Source of the DNA: Thiomicrorhabdus sp034722175
GTDB lineage: Bacteria; Pseudomonadota; Gammaproteobacteria; Thiomicrospirales; Thiomicrospiraceae
Reading direction: 5' to 3'
NCBI GenBank assembly: GCA_034722175.1
Contig: JAYENR010000131.1
Span: 1-11,621 of the forward strand
Length of the DNA stretch: 11,621 bases
Shown here in pieces: positions 5,594-11,621 of this stretch (position 1 is its first letter; each line of letters starts with the position of its first letter). The translations under genes were made by a program, and so were the position numbers. The notes under the pieces are model-generated. The model ran no database searches, was not told the DNA's origin, and saw nothing but the letters and a program-made list of their open reading frames with translations.

Positions 5594-7675
5594 ATGGATA
5601 TGATGGAAACCTTTCGCCAAACCTACCTTGAAGAGAGCTTTGAGGGATTGGATGTCATGGAGACAGGCTTGCTAGAATTGCCGCCTGGAAAGCCAGACAA
5701 TGAAAAAATTAATGAGATTTTCCGTGCGGCACACTCCATTAAAGGAGGAAGCGGAACATTTGGTTTTATTGAAATAGCTGGTTTTACACATGTTTTAGAA
5801 ACCTTATTAGATGAGATGCGTGATGATCGACGTGATGTGACTCAGCCTTCCATTGATGCCATGTTAGCAGCGGTTGATGTCTTAAGAGACATGTTAACTA
5901 AGCTTAAAGATCATGAACCGATTGATGAAGAACGTGCTGCAGAAGTTCAAGCCGTTTTGGAAGAGATTTTAGGAATGGACAGCGGTGATGAAACTGCTGC
6001 TACAGAATCTTCTGACCAGGCTCAAGAAGTTGAAGGTGGAGAGTGGACGATTCAAATCGTTCCAGAGAAAGAGTTATTACAAACGGGTAATGAACCTTTA
6101 AGAATTTTTCGTGAGTTAGAAACACTGGGTAAGCTATCGGTTACAGCTGATTGGAGTGATCTGCCTGATGCTTCAGCTTTTCAGCCTGAAGAGTTGTTTA
6201 TTAAGTGGGATCTTAAGCTTTCGGGTGAAGGCGTTAATGAAGATGATATTAATGAAGTCTTTGAGTGGATTGATGGTGACGGTGCAAAAATTACAGTTAC
6301 ACCTCCAGCTAAAACCGAAGCACCAGTAGAAGCAATTGCAGAGTCGGCACCGGTAGAAGTAGTGGCAGTCGCTGAAACGCCTGCTCCTGCGGCAGCACCA
6401 GCTAAGCCGGCAGCCAAGAAAGCAACAGCCAAGAAAGTGGAAGCCAAAGCCGCTCCGAAGCAAGAAGGTTCGATTCGTGTTGATCTGAGTAAGATTGATC
6501 AGATGGTGAACTTAGTAGGTGAGTTGGTTATTACCCAGTCGATGTTAAGTCAGTTTGGTGAACAGGCGGATCAGTCAAATGGTGTGGTGGATGATGACTG
6601 GGTTGATAAACTTAAAGAGGGTTTAACGCATCTTGAACGTCACACTCGTGAACTGCAAGAATCAGTTATGAATATCCGTATGTTACCGGTGAGTTTTGCT
6701 TTTAACCGTATGCCTCGTATTGTGCATGATGTGAGTCAAAAATTAGGTAAACAGATTGACCTGATTATGGAAGGGGAAGGCACCGAGTTGGATAAAACCA
6801 TGCTTGAGCAGTTAACCGATCCACTGGTGCATATTGTTCGTAACTCGATCGACCACGGAATTGAAAATCCAGACGTTCGTGCAGCTGCGGATAAACCGGA
6901 AATGGGGACCGTTAAAATGGCGGCTTTCCACGAAGGTGGGAATATTTTAATACAGATTACCGATGACGGAGCGGGAATAGATGCCCGTCGCATTGAACAA
7001 AAAGCAATTGAAAAGGGTGTGATTGAAGAAGATCACGGCCTAAGTGATCAAGAAGTTATCGACCTTATTTTCCATCCAGGTTTCTCTACCGCCGATGTGG
7101 TCAGTGATATTTCTGGCCGTGGTGTAGGTATGGACGTGGTACGGCGAAATATCCGTGGTTTAGGTGGTTCGGTTGATGTAAAAACTACGTTGGGTGAAGG
7201 AAGTGTGTTCACGATTCGTCTGCCACTAACTCTAGCAATCTTGGATGGACAGCTTTGTAAGGTGGGCAGTGAAACTTATGTATTCCCACTGGTTTCTATT
7301 ATTGAATCCATTCAAGTCGATAAATCATTGGTTAAAGGTATTGCAGGTCAAGCAGAATTGTATAAACTACGAGACTCTTATATTCCTGTTATCCGTTTAC
7401 ATCAAAAGTTGGGTGTTACGGATGCGTGTGATGACTTATCTGACGGATTGCTCGTTGTTGTAGAAGACGGTGGTAAACGAGCAGGCCTGTTTGTTGATGA
7501 CCTGTTAGGTCAACAGCAAGTCGTTATTAAAAGTTTAGAAAGTAATTTCATGAAAATTGATGGAATTGCGGGAGCGACTATTTTAGGTGATGGTACGGTC
7601 TCACTTATTCTGGATGTGAAAGAAGCGGTGCAGTCTCATAAAGGGATGGTGCCAGTACAAGCAAATGTTGCATAA
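5594..7675 (+). CDS. cheA: Chemotaxis histidine kinase CheA
   Basis: Receptor-coupled kinase that autophosphorylates and passes phosphate to CheY-type response regulators. Its 693 residues are arranged as follows. P1/HPt spans about 1-125 with phospho-acceptor His47 in AAHSIKGGSGTFGF. An atypical domain spans about 150-236, starting GEWTIQIVP and including TGNEPLRIF, in the place of P2. An Ala/Pro/Lys-rich linker covers about 237-291. P3 dimerisation starts near 293 (IRVDLSKIDQMVNLVGELV). The P4 ATPase has the N box with Asn417 (VRNSIDHG), G1 DDGAGID at 457-463 and G2 GRGVGMDVV at 508-516. A CheW-like P5 domain lies at about 545-685 for receptor-array docking. All key catalytic residues are present. 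GAGGA at 5581-5585 lies 8 nt before the ATG and overlaps the cheD stop, indicating translational coupling. The third operon gene follows after 28 bp. Confidence 0.97.
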   Translation: MDMMETFRQTYLEESFEGLDVMETGLLELPPGKPDNEKINEIFRAAHSIKGGSGTFGFIEIAGFTHVLETLLDEMRDDRRDVTQPSIDAMLAAVDVLRDMLTKLKDHEPIDEERAAEVQAVLEEILGMDSGDETAATESSDQAQEVEGGEWTIQIVPEKELLQTGNEPLRIFRELETLGKLSVTADWSDLPDASAFQPEELFIKWDLKLSGEGVNEDDINEVFEWIDGDGAKITVTPPAKTEAPVEAIAESAPVEVVAVAETPAPAAAPAKPAAKKATAKKVEAKAAPKQEGSIRVDLSKIDQMVNLVGELVITQSMLSQFGEQADQSNGVVDDDWVDKLKEGLTHLERHTRELQESVMNIRMLPVSFAFNRMPRIVHDVSQKLGKQIDLIMEGEGTELDKTMLEQLTDPLVHIVRNSIDHGIENPDVRAAADKPEMGTVKMAAFHEGGNILIQITDDGAGIDARRIEQKAIEKGVIEEDHGLSDQEVIDLIFHPGFSTADVVSDISGRGVGMDVVRRNIRGLGGSVDVKTTLGEGSVFTIRLPLTLAILDGQLCKVGSETYVFPLVSIIESIQVDKSLVKGIAGQAELYKLRDSYIPVIRLHQKLGVTDACDDLSDGLLVVVEDGGKRAGLFVDDLLGQQQVVIKSLESNFMKIDGIAGATILGDGTVSLILDVKEAVQSHKGMVPVQANVA

Positions 7676-7703
7676 AATAATTTAGGCTATAAAGGGAGTC
7701 AGA

Positions 7704-8291
7704 ATGGCTGATGAGAAGTCGAGAATAGCGTTAGGTGTGGAAGAGGTTCAACAAACGATTTTGATGCTTAATCTGTCAATAGCACAGATTGATCTATCTA
7801 TTTCTGAAGGAGACCATTCAGTTAATGCACTTATTGACTCCTTTACCTATATGTCGCAACAGATTGAACAGATTAAAGCAGCGAGTGAAGAGATTTTAAG
7901 TAGCGAAGCCGCAAGCGATGTCGTTCAGACTCACCATCAAATGCTGACAACTCATACCTCTGAGTTATCCGATAAAATGCAGCAAGCAGTGATTGCTTTT
8001 CAGTTTTATGACAAGTTAAGTCAACGACTTGCGCACGTTTCACACGGTTTGTCTGGATTAGCAGAGATTGTTTCAAATCAAATGCAGGTCAAAGATCAAA
8101 AAGAGTGGGAAGACTTCAAGCAGAGTGTGCGCAAAGGTACAACAATGCGAGAAGAAGAAGAGCTATTTGAGCTTATTTTTGATCAAAAAGTTCCAACAGA
8201 AGAAGCGATTGATATTATGCGTGGTCGAATGTTGGAAAGAATGAACGAAGAAGAAAATAGGAATGAAGAAGATGAGATTGAGCTGTTTTAA
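7704..8291 (+). CDS. Helical protein, probable divergent CheZ-type CheY-P phosphatase
   Basis: The 195-residue cytoplasmic protein appears almost wholly helical. Residues 8-64 and 74-128 would form a long antiparallel hairpin, with the turn near SSEAASD. The second arm carries AFQFYDKLSQRLAHV. Its Asp103 and Gln107 have the D-x-x-x-Q spacing of the CheZ catalytic motif (D143/Q147 in QDLTGQ of E. coli), and the aromatic/Gln residues just before also fit. In CheZ this Gln positions water for CheY-P dephosphorylation. The end is highly acidic (about 178-195) and finishes EDEIELF, comparable in place to the CheZ C-terminal CheY-binding tail. The gene lies 28 bp behind cheA with AGGGAG (7693-7698) 5 nt before the ATG, and a terminator follows. 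Overall identity to classical CheZ is too low to see by eye, so the phosphatase role is inference. A non-catalytic CheA or receptor partner is the alternative. Confidence 0.7.
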   Translation: MADEKSRIALGVEEVQQTILMLNLSIAQIDLSISEGDHSVNALIDSFTYMSQQIEQIKAASEEILSSEAASDVVQTHHQMLTTHTSELSDKMQQAVIAFQFYDKLSQRLAHVSHGLSGLAEIVSNQMQVKDQKEWEDFKQSVRKGTTMREEEELFELIFDQKVPTEEAIDIMRGRMLERMNEEENRNEEDEIELF

Positions 8292-8314
8292 GCGCTCTCT
8301 ATGTCCAGCTCATG

Positions 8315-8337
8315 AAACCCCTTAATTGGGGTTTTTT
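8315..8337 (+). terminator. Intrinsic terminator of the cheD-cheA operon
   Basis: AAACCCC (8315-8321) and GGGGTTT (8328-8334) form a 7-bp stem around TTAATT, with a six-T run at 8332-8337. It lies 24 bp after the stop of the CheZ-like gene and ends the three-gene unit. Confidence 0.88.
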
Positions 8338-8483
8338 AATGTCTGGTAAAAGTATATAAGCTACGTCTTATGCCTTATTTGGTTATAAAAATATTCTGGT
8401 GTTTTAATTTTTAAAAATTGATAACAATAGGTCACACCAAATAACGCTCTATGCGATATGAATAACATCAACGAGGATATACC

Positions 8484-9407
8484 ATGAAACAACTAAACGC
8501 ACTTTGGGCTAGTGCCTTACTAAGTCTCTCTCTTATGGCGGCACCAGTAACGAGTTGGGCAGCTAACTATATGCCATTTGTTTTAAGTAGTGTTGAAGCC
8601 AACACGGTAGCCGAAGCTACTGATAAAGCAAAAAGTGCACTTCAAGGTAAAGGTTTTGAGGTAGTGGGTGAATACTCGCCAGCTAGTAATACTCAGGTAT
8701 TAGTTGTGACAAACAGTGCGCTGAAGTCAATTGCTGCTGAATCTGAAAATGGTGGTTTTGGTGCAATGGAGCGTGTTGCTATTACTCAAAAAAATGGGCA
8801 AGTTCAAGTCAGCTATACAAATCCTGTGTATATGTGGAACGCTTATCGAATGAAAGGCGATATTTCTTCAGTACAGACTGCAATGCAGGCGGCGCTAGGT
8901 GCTAAAAAAGAGTTTGGTGCGGATGAAGCATTAAGTGCCGATGATCTACGTGAATACCATTACAAAATGATGATGCCTTATTTTGATGATGAAGATGAAC
9001 TAGCAGACTACGGTTCGTATGATGAAGCAGTTAAACAAGTTGAAGCAGGACTATCATCCGGAAAAGCGGGTGCATCAAAAGTGTATCGAATCGATATTCC
9101 TGGTAAAAAGATGACCGTGTTTGGTGTTGGGCTTAAAAACAAAGAAGCGGCTGATACGTTTATTATGGATAAGATCGATAAAAATGCAGAGAGCCATGCT
9201 GCGCACTTTCCTTATGAAATTTTAGTGGTTGACGATGAAGTGATTGCTCTAAACGGTAAGTTCCGTATTGCAATGAACTGGCCAAGTCTTTCAATGATGG
9301 GTGACGGCAGTTTCATGAGTATTTCGAACGCACCGGATGACATTGTTGCAGCATTAGAATCGGTTGCTAAAAATGAGAACTTAGACTCTGATGATTCTTC
9401 ATACTAG
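8484..9407 (+). CDS. Exported protein of unknown function, possibly DUF302-like
   Basis: The 307-residue protein has a Sec signal peptide: MKQ, hydrophobic core to about residue 20, and a cleavage site near SWA-A (residues 24-27). It is therefore probably periplasmic; no further membrane segment is seen. The mature part seems to hold two alpha/beta halves. The first (about 40-120) contains KGFEVVGEYSPASNTQVLVV, VAITQKNGQVQVSYTNP and a Tyr/Trp-rich segment. The second (about 195-295) contains KVYRIDIPGKKMTVFGVG, FPYEILVVDDEVIALNG and FRIAMNWPSL. This pattern is loosely like DUF302, but I cannot confirm it. The joining region is Met-rich and acidic (HYKMMMPYFDDEDE) and the end is acidic (DSDDSSY). 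GAGGA (8473-8477) lies 6 nt before the start. It has terminators on both sides and is probably monocistronic. No function is assigned. Confidence 0.9.
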   Translation: MKQLNALWASALLSLSLMAAPVTSWAANYMPFVLSSVEANTVAEATDKAKSALQGKGFEVVGEYSPASNTQVLVVTNSALKSIAAESENGGFGAMERVAITQKNGQVQVSYTNPVYMWNAYRMKGDISSVQTAMQAALGAKKEFGADEALSADDLREYHYKMMMPYFDDEDELADYGSYDEAVKQVEAGLSSGKAGASKVYRIDIPGKKMTVFGVGLKNKEAADTFIMDKIDKNAESHAAHFPYEILVVDDEVIALNGKFRIAMNWPSLSMMGDGSFMSISNAPDDIVAALESVAKNENLDSDDSSY

Positions 9408-9432
9408 ACTCTTTCTAGATAATTTATATTTA

Positions 9433-9456
9433 AGCGCAGAATTTCTGCGTTTTTTT
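9433..9456 (+). terminator. Intrinsic terminator after the exported-protein gene
   Basis: CGCAGA (9435-9440) and TCTGCG (9444-9449) form a 6-bp stem with a 3-nt loop, followed by seven T (9450-9456). It lies 27 bp after the TAG stop and immediately before the htpG promoter region. Confidence 0.85.
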
Positions 9457-9466
9457 GTTTTTAGGC

Positions 9467-9495
9467 CTTGAAAATAACCAGGCCTGTTCCTATTT
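9467..9495 (+). promoter_or_regulatory. Sigma32-type heat-shock promoter of htpG
   Basis: CTTGAAA (9467-9473) is a perfect -35 for the heat-shock sigma factor. After 14 bp comes TCCTATTT (9488-9495), which fits CCCCATNT at most positions. The spacing is right and the site lies about 50 bp before the htpG start, matching htpG's membership of the sigma32 regulon in related bacteria. Two AGGCCT palindromes (9463-9468 and 9480-9485) overlap it. Confidence 0.7.
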
Positions 9496-9544
9496 AAAAG
9501 TCACGTAATCATTTAAGTAAATAAACTGAACTGGAGAGTAATCA

Positions 9545-11431
9545 ATGAGTGCAGTAGAAACCCATGCATTTCAAACCGAAGTTAATCAACTTTTAAAGTT
9601 GATGATTCACGCATTATATTCAAATAAAGAGATTTTTTTACGTGAACTGATCTCTAATGGGTCAGATGCGTTAGACAAATTGCGTTTTGAAGCGGTATCA
9701 GATGATTCTTTAAATGAAGGTGATGAGGAGCTAGCTATCACCATCGGTTTTGACAAAGAAGCACGTACAGTCACGATCTCAGATAACGGAATTGGGATGA
9801 CTCGTGATGAAGTGGTTGCCAATATTGGTACGATTGCAAACTCAGGAACTAAAAAATTTCTAGAAAACATGACCGGTGATCAAGCAAAAGACTCCCACCT
9901 AATTGGTCAGTTCGGGGTTGGTTTTTACTCCTCTTTTATTGTTGCAGATGACGTGGTGTTAACGACTCGTAAAGCAGGTACGACAGAGGGAACTCGATGG
10001 GTCTCTAAAGGTGAAGGTGACTTTACTTTGGAAACCGTTGAAAAGGCTCAAAAAGGAACCGAAATTGTTCTGCACCTAAAAGAAGAGATGGATGAGTTTT
10101 TAGAGCAAACACGTCTTAAAACGATTATCAGCACTTATTCTGACCATATTAGTTTCCCAATCAAAATGTTAAAAACAGAGTGGGACGAAGAAGCCAAAGA
10201 AGATAAGGTTACTGACGAATTAGAGCAAGTAAACAAAGCGACGGCAATCTGGACACAACCTAAGTCAGAGTTGACTGAAGAGGAGTATAAAAACTTCTAT
10301 CAAACGATCTCTCACGACTTCAATGAGCCATTAGCACACGTACATAACAAGGTAGAAGGAACGCTAGAATATACTTCATTGTTGTATATTCCAAAGCAAG
10401 CACCATTTGACCTATACGACCGTGAACGTCGCTATGGCCTTAAACTTTATGTAAAACGTGTTTTCATTATGGATGATGCAGAGCAGTTAATGCCAACTTA
10501 CCTACGCTTCATTCGTGGGGTAATTGACTCAGCAGACCTGCCACTGAACGTATCGCGTGAAATCTTACAGAGCAATAAAGTGGTTGATAAGATTCGTTCG
10601 GCTTCGGTTAAACGTATCCTTGATCAAATCACAAAAATGGCTAAGGCAGACGATCAAGCAGATTTCAATACCTTTTGGGATCAGTTTGGTCAGGTTATGA
10701 AAGAGGGTGTGATTGAAGATTTTGCCAATAAAGATAAGATTGCAAAAATTCTACGTTTCGCCACTTCAAATGATGATGTGGTTGAACAACGTGTGTCTCT
10801 GGAACAGTACATTGATCGTATGCAAGAAGACCAAGATGCGATCTACTACATTACCGCAGATACGCACGCGGCAGCTAAAGGCAGCCCACACCTAGAAATG
10901 TTCCGTAAAAAGGGCATTGAAGTGTTGTTACTGTCAGACCGAATTGATGAGTGGTTGATCTCTCACTTGACTGAGTTTGATGGTAAGCAACTTAAGTCGA
11001 TTACCTCTTCTGACTTAAAAGAGTTTGAAGACGAAGCTGAAAAAGATCTGTCTGAAGAGGACAAAAAAGCCCGTGAAGCATTAACTGAAAAAGTAAAAAA
11101 TGCGATTTCAGAATCGGTTTCTGACGTTAAAATCACCCATCGTTTAACGGAATCTCCTGCGTGTGTGGTGAGTGCGGATGGCGATATGTCTGCTCATATG
11201 GCACGTATGATGGAACAGATGGGTCAAGCAATGCCAAAACAGAATCCTGTATTGGAGTTGAATCCTGATCACGCGTTGGTTAAAAAGTTAGATTCACTAG
11301 ATGATGAAACTAAAATCAAAGAGTGGTCGCTGTTCTTATTAGAGCAAGCACAGTTAGCAGAGGGTGATCAACTTGAGCATCCGGCTGAATTCATCAAACG
11401 AATGAATACGCTGCTAAGTGAAGTGATTTAA
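9545..11431 (+). CDS. htpG: Molecular chaperone HtpG (bacterial Hsp90)
   Basis: An ATP-dependent homodimeric cytosolic chaperone that remodels client proteins with the DnaK system. The 628 residues match the family (624 in E. coli). The N-terminal GHKL ATPase domain contains Glu34 (catalytic) and Asn38 in LRELISNGSDALDKLR, Asp80 in DNGIGM, IANSGTKKF, and the glycine-rich lid hinge GQFGVGFYSSF. The middle domain contains YIPKQAPFDLYDRERRYGLKLYVKRVFI-type family sequence split by short loops, and LNVSREILQ with the ATP-contacting Arg338. The C-terminal dimerisation domain starts near residue 510. As in bacteria, there is no charged linker and no MEEVD tail. GGAGAG (9533-9538) lies 6 nt before the ATG. 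The gene stands alone between its heat-shock promoter and a strong terminator. Confidence 0.98.
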   Translation: MSAVETHAFQTEVNQLLKLMIHALYSNKEIFLRELISNGSDALDKLRFEAVSDDSLNEGDEELAITIGFDKEARTVTISDNGIGMTRDEVVANIGTIANSGTKKFLENMTGDQAKDSHLIGQFGVGFYSSFIVADDVVLTTRKAGTTEGTRWVSKGEGDFTLETVEKAQKGTEIVLHLKEEMDEFLEQTRLKTIISTYSDHISFPIKMLKTEWDEEAKEDKVTDELEQVNKATAIWTQPKSELTEEEYKNFYQTISHDFNEPLAHVHNKVEGTLEYTSLLYIPKQAPFDLYDRERRYGLKLYVKRVFIMDDAEQLMPTYLRFIRGVIDSADLPLNVSREILQSNKVVDKIRSASVKRILDQITKMAKADDQADFNTFWDQFGQVMKEGVIEDFANKDKIAKILRFATSNDDVVEQRVSLEQYIDRMQEDQDAIYYITADTHAAAKGSPHLEMFRKKGIEVLLLSDRIDEWLISHLTEFDGKQLKSITSSDLKEFEDEAEKDLSEEDKKAREALTEKVKNAISESVSDVKITHRLTESPACVVSADGDMSAHMARMMEQMGQAMPKQNPVLELNPDHALVKKLDSLDDETKIKEWSLFLLEQAQLAEGDQLEHPAEFIKRMNTLLSEVI

Positions 11432-11432
11432 G

Positions 11433-11448
11433 AGTCTATTAGTAGACT
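11433..11448 (+). repeat. Small hairpin just after htpG
   Basis: AGTCTA (11433-11438) and TAGACT (11443-11448) form a 6-bp stem with loop TTAG, 1 bp after the stop codon. There is no T tract, so it is not itself a terminator. It may only stabilise the mRNA end. Confidence 0.4.
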
Positions 11449-11466
11449 TAAACTTTGCTTGAAATT

Positions 11467-11509
11467 AAAGCCCCAAACTGACCAGGCCTGGTTGGTTTGG
11501 GGCTTTTTT
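11467..11509 (+). terminator. Strong intrinsic terminator of htpG
   Basis: AAAGCCCCAAAC (11467-11478) pairs with GTTTGGGGCTTT (11495-11506). Two G-U pairs and the inner palindrome ACCAGGCCTGGT (11481-11492) extend the stem to the tip. Six T follow at 11504-11509 and more T after one G. The A run at the 5' side is short, so it acts mainly on the plus strand. The remaining 112 bases (11510-11621) are AT-rich and show no gene. Confidence 0.92.
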
Positions 11510-11621
11510 GTTTTTAGCTTTTAAAGTGTAACTTTTCTGCAAGTTTTTAAGCTTTATGGCACAATACGCTCAATTTAAAAAATCACTATTTATCACAGAC
11601 TTAATGGGTGTTTAATCTTTT

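Noticed and set aside
6173..6463. Antisense open frames across the CheA linker
   Set aside because: They are by-products of the Ala/Pro/Lys-rich linker codons on the other strand; they give low-complexity, Cys- or Ser-rich translations without ribosome binding sites.
7245..7463. Second-frame ORF within the CheW-like domain of cheA
   Set aside because: It lies wholly inside a strongly supported gene and has no family features.
8406..8419. 14-bp palindrome AATTTTTAAAAATT upstream of the exported-protein gene
   Set aside because: It is pure A/T in an AT-rich region and easily arises by chance; there is no T-tract or operator context.
11537..11565. Possible sigma70 promoter (CTGCAA, 17 bp, CACAAT) at the right edge
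   Set aside because: Both boxes are weak matches and no downstream gene is visible within the window to support it.

Overview
The window looks like chromosomal DNA of a gammaproteobacterium with low-to-mid G+C. Gene content and protein style (a possible SoxXA-binding-type lipoprotein, gammaproteobacterial GuaB/GuaA, HtpG, and a CheD-CheA pair) suggest the sulfur-oxidising Thiomicrospira/Thiomicrorhabdus/Hydrogenovibrio group. That placement is inference from the sequence, not a database result.

Left part (1-912): the last 42 codons of a membrane protein, a bidirectional terminator, and a small lipoprotein on the minus strand (250-582). A 330-bp divergent intergenic region follows. It holds nested inverted repeats, a good sigma70-type promoter and a structured leader for guaB. 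Purine block (913-4093): guaB and guaA encode the two steps from IMP to GMP. They are separated by a 13-bp perfect hairpin without a strong U tract, so partial read-through is plausible. One base after the guaA stop lies a 184-bp non-coding palindromic element with 12-bp perfect terminal inverted repeats and a 5-bp direct repeat (TCATT) on both sides. This is a MITE inserted between guaA and its terminator. tadA, the tRNA wobble deaminase gene, follows.

Central part (5007-8291): a compact chemotaxis operon, cheD-cheA plus a third gene for a 195-residue helical protein. That protein carries a D-x-x-x-Q motif (D103/Q107) matching the catalytic pair of the CheZ phosphatase, so I read it as a divergent CheZ. 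CheD and this protein end in near-identical tails, DVELF and EIELF, suggesting that both dock on the same partner. No cheY, cheW, cheR, cheB or cheC is in the window. CheA has an atypical domain between its HPt and dimerisation domains. A clear terminator closes the operon. This trio is the most interesting part of the window.

Right part (8338-11621): a 307-residue exported protein of unknown function, possibly DUF302-like, with its own terminator. Then comes htpG (bacterial Hsp90) behind a recognisable sigma32-type heat-shock promoter and ending in a long GC-rich terminator. The last 110 bp are non-coding. No rRNA, tRNA, CRISPR array or intact insertion sequence was seen.
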